Shown one piece after another: positions 51,529 to 62,964 of a stretch of DNA of 64,000 nucleotides. The stretch is from NCBI GenBank assembly GCA_963920765.1, contig OY987248.1:11256539-11320538 (forward strand), in the 5' to 3' direction. Source of the stretch: Ulota crispa (lineage: Eukaryota > Streptophyta > Bryopsida > Orthotrichales > Orthotrichaceae). The notes beneath the pieces were generated by a model. The model was not told where the DNA came from. It worked only from the letters and a program-made list of their open reading frames with translations, and did not search any database. The position numbers and the translations under genes are program-made. Position 1 is the first letter of the stretch; the number at the start of each line of letters is the position of its first letter.

Positions 51529-52178
51529 CTAACCCCTAAATGCCCAAGGCCTTTTTTGAGCTTTTAGGATTTGCTCTAAACTGGAGAAAAAGCCAATATT
51601 TTGCAAATTGTATTATATATTTTTAAATTGTAACCGTACAAATTCAAACTAGATATGTTAGACATTACACAAGAAAAGAAAACACAAGAATACCACTAGT
51701 GGATTGAAAGATTATAACGTTTGATCAAGAGGGTGTTAAAACTGTAAAAATGACTTCAAGTCTTTCAATCCTCTTTTCCATGTCAAATCTAAAATGTTGG
51801 TCATCAAAAAAACATGAGGTTAAAGAACATAACATACATAATTCCAATTCATTTAAGGATTTTCAAATTTTCTTTTACAAAATTTTAAATGAATTTCTAG
51901 TGTGATTTTTTCTCCAATATCTAGTGTATTTGAGGCTCATCTTCATGAGCTCTCAACACTAAAAAAGTCAAGATTGCAATAGACACCTTTGCACAAAATC
52001 TTGAATAGAAAATTCAGAATCAACAATTTTCAAGATCAGATTGTTGAAGCTAAAACTAGACTTCAAAAAGAATAATTTTAAAATACAAAAAACTAAAAAT
52101 AGCAATTTAGTTAGGTTTTACTAAACTTCAAAATATTGTTGACACCAAAATGTGGTGCCTTGGGCATTTAGGGGTTAA
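51529..52178. mobile_element. TTAA-type (piggyBac-like) element with perfect terminal repeats, 650 bp
   Basis: AACCCCTAAATGCCCAAGGC at the left edge is exactly inverted at the right edge (20 bp identical). The target word is CTAA on the left and TTAA on the right, i.e. one substitution. No coding capacity. This copy shows the family's terminal sequence best. Confidence 0.8.
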
Positions 52179-52243
52179 ATTATGCAATCTAAATCAATTT
52201 TCAACTTTATAATAATTGATATGCTATAAATGGCATATTTAAT

Positions 52244-54239
52244 TTAACTCCTAAAGCCTTGGGGCCTTTATTTTGTCAAAAAACACTCAAAACTGCTATT
52301 TCTATTGCAAAGTGTAAAAAGTTTGAAAATTGGTCATTTTTCATATCTAACCATAGGATCTTGTATTAGACTAGTATAAGAATGTGGAAAAAATTCAAAC
52401 ACTTTGGCCGCATAGATTGCAAGATATTTTTATTTAAAGTGAAAAAACAAACTTTTTTGCACCTTGTATGATTAGATTATTTGACTTTGAACTATTTACA
52501 TTGTAGCTGAAATTTTGGGATCTTGCCCAAAGGTTGAGGGGCAAAGATATTTTCTTATAAGATCTAACCCAACGTCATTCCATGAAGGCAATTCTTTTTG
52601 CTTGGTGCCCTTTACCTCCCTTTTGTTGAAATTGGCCCTATGTTGATCAAGCTTGAGCCACAACTTTTGGGTGATTTTTTTTTCTCTCTTTTGAAGCTAG
52701 GTAAATTCCAAACCTTCTTACATTCACATTTTGAAGAGATTTATGTGTGTAGAAGCTAAAAATTGTTGAAAAAATAGCTTTAAACAAGAATTTTCTTTAA
52801 GGTAGTTATGTATTCAATATTTGTAGTATATGTTCCCCAATTTAAAATGTTATAATTTTTTTTGGACATATGACCAATTCTATTACAAAATTCAGTTCAA
52901 AAAAATACAATCAAAACAGTGAAATTAATTGGTGCAAGAACCTTCCCAAATTAAAGGTCCTTAGAATTTGAATGCCCCAAATAAAAACCATTTCTCACTT
53001 CAAGCTTTGAATCTCGTTATTTGTACGCTAAATATCTTTTATCTTTTTACTACAACATGATGAATTAATCCAATACTAGATCTTTGATAAATTGCACCAA
53101 GATTTCATTTTCAATTTTTTTTTGCCTTTGCTATTAAAACAATTCATTCTGAGCAATGTCTGGGGAGAACCGACTTTTAGTTACAAGGTAGTCGACTTTT
53201 TTTGGAAATTGCTGACATAAAATGAAAGTTGTCAGATTTACTTCCACCATAAAAGTATGGTTTTAGGAAATCAGCCAAATTATAATTTCAGCCTTAGGAA
53301 ATTTAGCCAAATATGCACTTGTAGATATGGAAATGGGCCAAATGGAAATTGAAATTATGAAAAATCAACCTATGAACTTTTTTGTGATAAGGAAATTTTC
53401 TGACCTTCTAAATAAAAATCAAATGCTTTTTGATTTCATGAGCGGTACACAATGCTAAAAGTTCAAATATTAAAAAAACAAGAAATATGGATGAGGTGGC
53501 CATGTGGGTGAGTGGGTGGGTAAGTGAGTGGGTGAGTGGGTGAGTAAGTGAGTGGGTGGGTAAGTGAGTGGGTGAGTGGGTGAGTAAGTGAGTGGGTGGG
53601 TAAGTGAGTGGGTGAGTGGGTGAGTAAGTGAGTGGGTGAGTGGGTGAGTAAGTGAGTGGGTGAGTGGGTGAGTAAGTGAGTGGGTGAGTGGGTGAGTAAG
53701 TGAGTGGGTGAGTGGGTGAGTGGGTGGGTAAATGAGAGGGTGAGAAGATGAGTGGATGAGTAAGTGATCGTGGGAGAGTGTGACTTAACCTAGTTAAAAT
53801 CTAGCCAAAGATATTTAAATAACAAAAGTCAACAATAAATACATTTAAAGTATAAAAAGATTTGCATTGATTGGGGGTAACTTGACAAGTTGTTGTTGTT
53901 TTTATCATTGCCTTGTTTTGTTATGCCATTCACATGGTAAGCAAATGGATTTATTTGCAGCATTTGTAGAAAAAAGAAATCCAATATAATACATTGAAAT
54001 TTGGTTTTCAACCAAAATAATTTCCCCAAGTTAGGAAATCAACCGAGTGAAACAAAAAAAAAAAACTAAGGTTATTGGCTGACCAAAAAATACAAGTCTA
54101 GGCCATAGTTGATTAAAAAAAAGAAAAACCAAATAGACTAAAGAAAAGTAGGAAATGTACCAAGTTTTTTTAAAACCTCCTCGGACACTGATTTTGAGTG
54201 TCTTTTGGTGAAACATAGTCAAAGGCCTTTAGGGGTTAA
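52244..54239. mobile_element. Probable large TTAA-type element, 2.0 kb, containing a minisatellite
   Basis: The left edge TTAACTCCTAAAGCCTTGGGG is subfamily-matched to the right end of 25039-25959 in inverted orientation. The right edge GGCCTTTAGGGGTTAA with TTAA closes it. The size exceeds that of the relative, and the extra length includes the minisatellite at 53504-53767, so two elements or an insertion cannot be excluded. Confidence 0.5.
53504..53767. repeat. Tetranucleotide-based minisatellite with higher-order units
   Basis: All units are GTGA, GTGG or GTAA tetramers. They are arranged as a 16-bp block (GTGAGTGGGTGGGTAA) alternating with a 24-bp block (GTGAGTGGGTGAGTGGGTGAGTAA) about three times, then the 24-bp block alone about four times, fraying at the right end. 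G-rich on the plus strand. Confidence 0.95.
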
Positions 54240-54721
54240 TTACAAATGTCTTCATTCTTCTACCTATTACCGGTACCGTATGAGTCATTAGATGAATCCA
54301 ACTTCACAAAAAAAATTCGTTTTTAACAACTATTACCATCTGAGGGAAAACCACTTATAATTTTGTTGTCAAACTCGAAGATAAAGTCAGAAGCAAATTT
54401 GCAATGAAAGACAACTTTTTGTTCGTAGACAAACAAAAATTACAAAATTCTCATGCAATACCGTTTTTGGGACAACTCACAAAAAATCATGAAACACTGA
54501 ATCCCTACTAAGCTTATCAAAGGATTTTGAGACATTCTAAGAAAGTTCAAATCATAAAATTCAAAACAATAAATAAGTTTGCAATGTGAAATTATTTGTT
54601 GGTTTTGGTTTTGTGATTTCATAACCAACATGAAATATATTCCTAATTTTGGACCAAAAAAATCAAGTAATTCTATCTTGCACTTGTATTGACGTTGTGA
54701 TGGTGTTCCTATTTGTTTTAA

Positions 54722-55033
54722 GGGAAAATTTGATGGAAACCCTTAAAGTTTGCAATATTTGTATAAATGCCCTTGGTTTTCAGAAATTACACAAATAACC
54801 TTGGAACATCAATTTCAAGAGTTTTGATTTGTGGTGAAGCCACTTTTTTCTCTCTTTGTGAGCACGTTGCTCCTTTAGTAGCAACATGCGTACAAAAGAA
54901 GAAGGATATAGCTTGCACAACAAAAATAAACAGTTGAAGTTAAGATCCAAGAGTATTTGTGCACTTTTCAAAAAGCCAACGGAGGTGTCTACACAAATAT
55001 TGCAAAATTCAAGGGTATCCATAAAAAATTTCC
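54722..55033. mobile_element. MITE, GGGAAAATTT family, copy 4 (9-bp target duplication)
   Basis: The ends GGGAAAATTTGATGGAAACC and ...GGTATCCATAAAAAATTTCC match the family at 8407 with more divergence. TTGTTTTAA flanks it on both sides (54713-54721 and 55034-55042). 312 bp, foldback, no coding capacity. Confidence 0.8.
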
Positions 55034-55197
55034 TTGTTTTAAAATGAAAATCCTATTTTTTGTCTTGAAAATCCTAGTTTTTGGTTGCACAAAGCGAAAG
55101 TACATAGAATAGGAACACCCTTCACCTTTATTGTCCCCATCCCCAACACCTACTAGTTTTTGTGATGTCAGTCATCTGACAATTAAAAAAAGAAAAT

Positions 55198-55460
55198 AGT
55201 TATGGGTGACAAAGTGATGGTTATGGGTGATTGGCATGCCAGTTATGAGTAGCCCATCACACTATTTATGAACTCCTCAAGTTAGTATTATGAGCATATG
55301 AGCACACTAAAGACATCTCCTACACACAATTATACAATTTGAACGATTTAGGACTTTGAAAGATCTTTGTGAACAAATGCTTTAAATTGGAACTTCCAAA
55401 TTGATGCTAATATTTTTGATTCCCTCTTACTAACGTAGGAATATTATTTTCAAGCTTATC
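55198..55460. repeat. Old dispersed repeat, partner of 16560-16860
   Basis: Shares ATGGGTGACAAAGTGATG, CACTATTTA, GGACTTTGAAAGATCTTT and GTGAACAAATGCTT with the region near 16600, in the same orientation and order. No terminal structure is visible. Confidence 0.6.
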
Positions 55461-55628
55461 TGACTAGACTTAACCCGTAAATGCCTGAGCGTGCCACTCC
55501 AACCCGTACAATACAAGGTTTTTTTCTTGTATTTATGGAATGGTTTCACATCTTTATTACATTTGAAATTAACAAAAAAGCTGAAATATAAATCAATGCG
55601 GTTGTAGTGAACTATTTGAGATCCCAAA

Positions 55629-56180
55629 TTAACCCCTAAACGTTAGGAGCATAGGTAGATATGTTGCCGTATATATGGCATTTGCTACCAATAAGAAATT
55701 TTAACTTGGGATCTCAAATAGCTCACTAGAACCGTGTTTATCTATATTCCAACTTCTTTGTTGAGCTCAAATGTAATAGAGGTGTGGATCCATTCCAAAT
55801 ACAAGAAAAATACCCCGTATTGTACTAGTTGCAAATGGCCTTTGTAACGTTTAACCCTTGAGCGCCCAAGGGGCCAGAATATGGCCTCTCTGTTTTGAAA
55901 AATTTCAAGGTTTGATCATTATAATCTTTTCAATGGTACGGTGAAAGGACGTGTCCTTTTCCTTGGAGCTCCGGACCTATGTTCACTTCTAATCGGTACC
56001 GTTAATTTTTGTGGATTTTTTTCAAATGATAATTTAATTGAAATGAATGCCAAAGGGTTTGAATTTGTGTAAACTTGCGCTGTGCACTCAAGAGGTAAGG
56101 GTTAAAACTTCTTGTTGATAACAAATACCAATTATATACGGCAGCGTATATACTATGCCCTATAGCCATTTAAGGGTTAA
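55629..56180. mobile_element. Nested cluster of TTAA-type MITEs
   Basis: 55629-55850 is a forward copy of the short subfamily seen at 37093. 55851-56105 is a separate 255-bp element (TTAACCCTTGAGCGCCCAAG ... AAGGGTTAA) abutting it. 56106-56180 is an inverted partial copy of the short subfamily's left end, carrying TATACGGCAGCGTATA and ending TTTAAGGGTTAA. Another family-like end (TTAACCCGTAAATGCCTGAG) lies just upstream at 55470. The pattern indicates repeated insertion at TTAA sites. Confidence 0.65.
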
Positions 56181-56820
56181 TATCCTAAACTCCTTAAACT
56201 CACGGATATGGGTGCTGCTATATTACGTAAATTAGAGTGGCAATTCAACGTGGTGTCGAGAAGCGGTGCTTTGTGGCGCACCACGGTCGCCGGTCACCAT
56301 TTGAGCGGCGCTTGGTTACAAGGCCTAGTCCTCTTCGCCGTGTCCTACTCTGTGGCGAAGAGGCGGTCATTTCATTGCAACAACGCAGTCTCTATTCTTC
56401 GATTTCCCTCGCCGGTGAATTCTCACCAGAGAATTGTAAGAATCGAGTTACGTTCACAACCGAAGAATTTGTCGCAGTTTTCTCACTCGAGCACAATGCA
56501 TGTCGAGGTGACGCTGAATTTGCATCAGGCTCGTTGAATTGACCTCTTTATATTTCTCAGAATCGGTGCTACGAGTCCTGCAATCCCATTTAACTACAAA
56601 ACGGCTGAGTTTGCATCGCAAAATCTTTACTTCCAGGTCAGAGTTTTTCGATCACGACGTTGTAATCGAATTCCGCCTGAATTGCCGAAGAATTTGCCAG
56701 AGAAAATTGTTCTGTGCAATCTGAAGTCATCGGAGCGATGTGACAACTACTTCGGGAGGATTAGGGTTTGGATGTTTATGATCCATCGGAATTGAATGAG
56801 GGCATTATTGAATAGAAGGT
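56181..56820 (+). promoter_or_regulatory. Upstream region of the J-domain gene
   Basis: GC-rises sharply from about 56205, consistent with promoter and 5' untranslated sequence of the gene starting at 56821. The overlapping open frames here (e.g. 56208-56537) show no family similarity and are considered by-products of GC content. No core promoter element was pinned down. Confidence 0.4.
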
Positions 56821-59800
56821 ATGTATACCATGAGAGCAGTGTTGTTCCAGTTAAGGTCTTACTCAACATTGGAAGCTGGCCCTGAGAATGCATACAAGAT
56901 ACTTGGACTTCGAAGGAATTGTAGCGTGGAGAGCGTTCGTGCAGCGTTTCGGGAGCTGGCGAAAGCCACGCATCCGGATAAGCAGCAAACTGGTCTTAGC
57001 GGATCAGCCTCCAGTGCTCATTTCGTCCGCGTATTGGCTGCATATCAGGCACGGGCCGACACCCCCCCCTCTCTCTCTCTCTCTCTCGCAATTGATTCCA
57101 AAAGGCTCAAATTAGGGTTTCATGTTGTTTGAGCAGCACTTTCTTTTTGTCCTATCAGTTTTTAGTTTTTGATCAATGCATGCACTGTTCGTCAGGTGAC
57201 ACCGAATTTGGCCGGTCTGAATTCTGTCACGTTCACAATGTGATTGTGATGCTGAGGATAATCTGCTGTAGATCCTCGCAGATCCCCGGAAACGAGCGCT
57301 TTACGATTCGCAACTGACAGCACAAGAGGCGCGCCAGCAAAGGAGGGAGGAGTTTTATCAGAATCACCGAAGAAAAGAGTATGCCTCGAAGAGGAGAAGC
57401 AGAGGTTTCGATCGAGGAGTGGATTCGTCAGATGCAGATCCCAGTGAAAGCATCCATGAACCTGAAAGGCAGGAGTTTGTATGCCCCGAGACTCATGTTG
57501 TAGAATGGCTGCGGCAGTACCGTTCTGCGGTGACGTCTGCCGTGCATCGGCGAGAGCTTGGTGTTGGAGGGGGATTGATGGAGGGTGTGCGTGGCGAGTT
57601 AGGATCTGCTTTACGGAAAGCTTATCACGGTCCTCCGGTGTATGAAGAGAAAGGCATACCCGATTGTTTTGAAGCTGATGAACGAGCTGAATCTCATGTG
57701 GATTCTGATATTCTGCAGCTGGTTTCAGGACACAACCTTTTTGGCTTTGTCCGTGTACCCCAGCACTCCATGTTGGAAAGCTCACAATCACATATGAAAG
57801 CCTTTGATCGTACAACGGGATACACAAGTTCGTATGCCAATCCTTCCAATCATTATAACTTGGGGGATACAGGACACAGTGGTTCGATGGATTGCACAGG
57901 GAATGAAACCGTTGAATCGGAGTATGTGGATCTTGAGTTGCATGTGTTTGGGAACGTAATTGCAAGAGCATCAAGGGTGCAGCCAAAGGTTGGTGGTTCG
58001 AGTCCCACCAAGTCAAGGGACTGTATCTATGTGTATTCCGCCCTTCCAGGCTCTGAGGAAAAACAACAGACTCGGAAATCAGGCTCTGAGCTCATAGGAA
58101 CTATCCGTGGCCTCGGTGACGTAAATCCTCAGATAGTTACCGCAGTCTATGGCCCTGGCGGACAGTTGACGCACAAGATTGTGCAACATCACTCTCCTCT
58201 GGTGGGTAAGGATCCCGATTTTTTTATTTATTACATAGCGTCTTTCAGATATCTGAGTTGCTCTAAATATAGTTTGCATTGCCTGGCTGTTAGCAAATTA
58301 TGCAGGATTATTATTGAATGGCGTGGGCTATTGTTGTGTACCTGAATTTCTGGAAAATTACTTCGATATATGATATAGTTCTGGTTCTTTGCAGGTTAAA
58401 CATATGACATGGTTCAAAGAAAGCGGGAGTTGCGAATGTCGGTGTCGCCGGCCATCCTTGCTTCCTAGCAGGTTGATTGGCTTTTTCGATGCAACGAGAT
58501 GGTCAATTATTGTTGTCACGTTCCTTTCTTTAAAGCTCTGATACGGTTAGTCAATACTTAGTCTATGCTATATGAGCAGCCTTCATCTGTAATGATTTCT
58601 ACTTCTCTTCCAGCTCAACATCAATATAACTGCAAATTTTGTGTGATGGTTCTTAGGTATTGGATATTTGCTCCTCGCTCTGCAACACACAATGTTGGCG
58701 GTTGGTATATTGAAACTTGGGGTTCCGACGTTCGCCACAAGAAACGCCACAGCGTACGAGTTGGGGACGAATACGGTGTGGTAGAGACAAGTACCTCAAA
58801 TTCTCAAAGGTACAACGACTTGATCAGATATCTGAGTATGCTATACTATGTTTAACAGCCTTCGAAATATGCAATTCCAGTTAACTTTGCTGATGGTCTT
58901 GCTTTTAGATCGATTGCCAATTACTATGTTGGAAGATAATCTCTCTCTTGAGCCTGACGGAAGTGTTTGGCTTTGGATATCAGGATAAATCCAGCTATGT
59001 ACATAATTGCGGTTGCATATAAGACCTTAGATGAGGAGGCTGCTAAACGGCGCAAACTTTCGAAATTTATAGAGCTTAGCGCTATGGTTTCTACATTTAC
59101 CTTGTGGTGCAAAGACAAGCTTAAGCTGTCTTAAGGTTTTAGTAAAATGTAAACCACGATTGAAGAATGAAAAGAATCCTCGATTATATATTTCCTGCCG
59201 AAGATTTCTACTCACTTCTCAGTATTAAGGACAATATTCTAATCTTTTTCAGTTTCTTTGTGCTCGGGTCACAAACTGGGCTATGCAACTGGAAGAACTC
59301 TCCCGTTGTAGTGGATGGCTGCCAGCCGGTGACTTGATTTCCGGTCTAGAACCGAAAGGGTAAGTCATCCTCTTTAATGTTTGACCTTTTTTTTCATGAC
59401 CACTGATTTGGCTACCAAGCGTTGTTTAGTAATTAGTTGGTTAGTTAGTTAGCGAGGTTTGTGACTGTCTATCTGTCTTCACTTCTCTTCTGATTAGGGT
59501 TTCTGCAAATGAGCCAGGTGATCATAAGAGTGATTTTTGCTAAAATATAGGGATGCATGCAACCAAAATTTGGGTTAAAAATAACCTCGCTTTGATCTCA
59601 AGACCAGGAAGGATTTAGCCACAGCACCTGCCGTTGTTGCAGTGGACTTGGACACTGACTTGCAGGTTTCTTCGGTGCACAGCGATGTCGGAGTATTGGA
59701 CTGTTTCGCAAGGAAAGGCCAACCATACGGGCCACACATGTCGGGAATGCAGAGGTATTATTTTTACAAACGAACCTATCTACGTGCGAGATGGCCGCAA

Positions 59801-60571
59801 AATTCGTTTGTTTTATCACAAGAAATGCTACTCCGGAGACGCAGACCCGAGGACACAAGCCCGTAGTTCCTATACAGACAAGTCCTGGGGCATTGGAGAG
59901 AAAGCGCCGGGGAACAAGGGCCGAGGCAGATGGTGGACCAGTGAGTTCGGTTACCGGGGGCGTCTTGTTGCGGCTCCTCCCTCGCTCAGGAACTTGGCCT
60001 GTCCGTTGCCCTCTGAAGCATTGAGGCGTCCCACTTTGATCTTACAAAGGAGTTCTCTGTCGTCTGCCTGCCGTCATCAAACTCCGGCTCTGGTGGACGT
60101 TCACTCTAATGTGAGCGAGACGACGTTCGAGCAAACTTTTGTCAGAAGGTAAGGTAGAGGTCACTATTTGCGTCACCTTAAGCATCTTTACCAATTTGTC
60201 AATTTTGTAGGAGTTCGATTGTTGGTAGATGTAGAGATGTTGAGGGAACCTTGGCATTATACATGATTGCTTGCTTTTTTTGCTTTTGCACTGGAAGAGA
60301 TTTTCGATTGGTTGAAAGTTAGAATAGCAAGTTCTGCAGGTGGGGGCAACCAAGTGAACCATCTTATAAGTCCAACCCCAAATTTTGTGGTGTTTATGAA
60401 GTTTTCTTGCACTTGTGGAAGTGTCCTAAGTGGAGATGATTGATATGTATTGGTTTGGGATCTACTGGATTATGCAAGTTCGGATTTCTTGGATTTTGGC
60501 CATGTCGATTATTTGTGGTTTGCATTTGCAGGAAGGCCTGTAGTGCTAAGCCAGCGGTAACGTGGCCGTAA
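56821..60571 (+). CDS. J-domain (DnaJ/Hsp40) protein with C-terminal PARP-like zinc finger
   Basis: J domains stimulate Hsp70 ATPases. Eight exons: 56821-57048, 57272-58201, 58395-58471, 58657-58809, 58984-59086, 59253-59359, 59666-60148, 60532-60571; phases agree, giving 706 aa. Residues about 22-90 are the J domain (AYKILGL, HPD at 51-53, ILADPRKRALYD). Residues about 390-470 hold VKHMTWF, CECRC, YWIFAPRSA and GGWYIETWG, a conserved region I associate with plant members but cannot name. Residues about 558-587 form C-x2-C-x22-H-x2-C in HTCRECRGIIF...FYHKKCY, similar to PARP-type fingers. Intron 1 must use a GC donor to complete the J domain. The exon 5 donor (59087) and the acceptor before 59666 were chosen for phase. 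The first residues (MRAVLFQLRSYST from the second Met) could be a mitochondrial presequence. Confidence 0.85.
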
Positions 60572-62964
60572 GATTGCCCATTTAGGCATCTGCGGTTACA
60601 CTCAGTTGCTCCAAAGGCGTTTGAAATGCTCAAACACTCATTCCAAGCAGTGATGTATTTGTTTTCCTTCTTTTGGTACAAATGTTAGTACACTATTGAT
60701 ATGTTTCAACATAAAATCAAGAGCAGAAAGTGTATGTACGATGATAAAGTCCGGAAATCGTCCAAATAAGCATGTTTTTGTGGTTCTATTGTTAAACTAC
60801 CTTGAAGATTTTGGGCTCTTGTTGGCTATCAAAGGAAGACTAACGCATTCAAAAATGCCTTGTACTATTTGGACGCAATATGAACTATCTACCCATTGCC
60901 TCATGTATTGAGATTTGTTGCCTGATCAAACATGCATTGATAACTTTTTTCCAAGTGTATGATTGCAAACATTTTTTTTGTTAAGGTATAAATTGAATGG
61001 CTTTAGTGCTTTGAAGAAAATATCTCTTATCACTTGTAAAAAGGAGTGTTGCTGTTACACTCATTTGGTACTTTTTTGATATTTCAAAGCTTTAACTTTG
61101 TGTTTTGGTATTAGATATATAAAAGGACTGTATAAAGCAAGGCTCATTTATGACGGTGATAATTTTTTTTTTTTCGAGATTTGAGTATTTTCAAGTTTCG
61201 AGCATGTTTTTGCATTTGCATATTCTATTGGTTAAGGCTCAAATTAAAATACATTGCATGTTTAATGATAATGGACTCAATTTTAGACATAGATACTGCA
61301 TAGAGCATACCTTAGGTTTCCTCATTACTATTTCTACCTTCTTAAGGTTTCACTCCCAAATTGTGCTTCAAAGTGTGGCATGATTTGCTTGGCTATAGAA
61401 TAAAGTATTCTTAAATTATTTAAGAACGAAGGGATACACTACGTTTCCAAAAATGTGAAGGTATGTAATAAAGTGCAATTTTAAAAATAATCAAATGATG
61501 ACTTTCCAAAAAAAGTCTCAAATTGTAATCCTCAAACCACATCTACACAATTATGTCCCATTTCATGCACCAATCTCATGAAGTCATTTTAGAAAATTAT
61601 CAATTGATCTATTTTAACACAACGGTACCGGCTTTGCAAAACATCACAAATTCTCGTAGAGTTTCCATCAATTAAACCTCTCATTTCCAGAATTTATGCA
61701 ACCACTTGAATATTGTTTCATTAGCATTTACCAATGTGCAAAAATAATTCCTCATTATCTATTGCCTATCCATGGTGCCATGAGGGCATATTTGGACAAT
61801 TTTAAGGTGTGGCTACCTAACACAATGGTCCATTGCAATAAGCAAGAGCCAACATTGCATGCAAAGTTGGAGTCACCTTCAACATTTTGAAGAACCGATG
61901 ATGACCAAAGATCAAACATGCAACAATATCAAGGTTGCAAGTATCCTTGCAAATATTTCCATAACCCTCTCTTATCACTTTCATTGCCATATGACACATT
62001 ACAATTGATAAGAGAGAATATGATAGAGAGTCATAACCCATTTTTCATTTACTTTTTAAAAGAATCATAGATTTTCAAGATTGGATGGTACTGATCTAGC
62101 CAACCAATTATGCACTACATAACTATGAATAATTGTACATCAAAGAACCAATCCTGAAACGCTTGCTAACTCCTTGCAATCAACTAACCTCAATAGACTC
62201 AAAATCCATCTCACTAGACATACAAGAGAAGAGATCACACCAAGTTGTTCAATAGTTGGAACTACCTACCTCAATGCTTTGGAAAGCTCCTTAGGGTAAC
62301 CAATTTGAATGAGCAAGGATTGTGCTGAGCCTCGCGTTCTTTAGTATTGGCTGCAAGCACACTTAGAGAATCAACATCACACTCACACTTTTTATGACAG
62401 ACATAAAATCGAAATAAACAAAGTGGGTTGGTGGTTCATAGAATCGACCCAAAAAAATGATCTTTCCAACAGAATCAATGATCTGTATCTTCAAATAGAA
62501 TAAAATAAAACATATAGAGTGAATCAACGATATGTCATTGACATACGACCTCACAATACGCGTAAAAACAAAAAAAACAAAAAAAACAAACCTTGATGGG
62601 TAGACCCCATCATGGCAATGAAGAGTCTACGGGAACTTTGCTATAAAAAAGTTACAAGGCTTACCTTTGTAGACAAAAGCTTGCAAATGATACAAAGCAC
62701 ACTCACTGGTCCACACTACCTGCAACAGGCAGAAGTACACCTGTGTAAATAGCTTGAGAATTCGTAGTCACAAACCATAACCAGCTCATGCTTAAAGCTT
62801 CCCAACCTAGCATGACTCACTCTCTCGAGACACTGGTTTAGAACCAGTAATCAAGCTCTGTAGAAAAGAAAAGTACATGCAACACGATGTTGAAAAATCT
62901 TGGCACAAACTAGGATTTGGATGGCAAGGAGAACTGGTTATGTAAGGTAATGCCATAACTGGTA
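60572..62964. other. Intergenic DNA after the J-domain gene, nothing recognised
   Basis: The J-domain 3' untranslated region should begin here. The rest is AT-rich with no convincing exon. A short minus-strand open stretch with splice-like ends at about 62665-62721 was seen but does not fit the phase of the exon at 63425. Confidence 0.4.

Noticed and set aside
56208-56542. Two overlapping roughly 100-residue frames before the J-domain gene
   Set aside because: They lie in a GC-rich leader region, overlap in different frames and show no similarity; likely 5' untranslated or promoter DNA.
57192-58016. 274-residue open frame on the minus strand
   Set aside because: It lies antisense to exon 2 of the J-domain gene, has low-complexity codon shadow features and no family similarity; the plus-strand frame carries the conserved domain and matching splice sites.
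59608-59866. Alternative exon 7 of the J-domain gene starting at 59608
   Set aside because: It is phase-compatible and open to 59866 but yields an unconserved arginine-rich tail, whereas the acceptor before 59666 leads into a well-formed zinc-finger module. Kept as an alternative to test.
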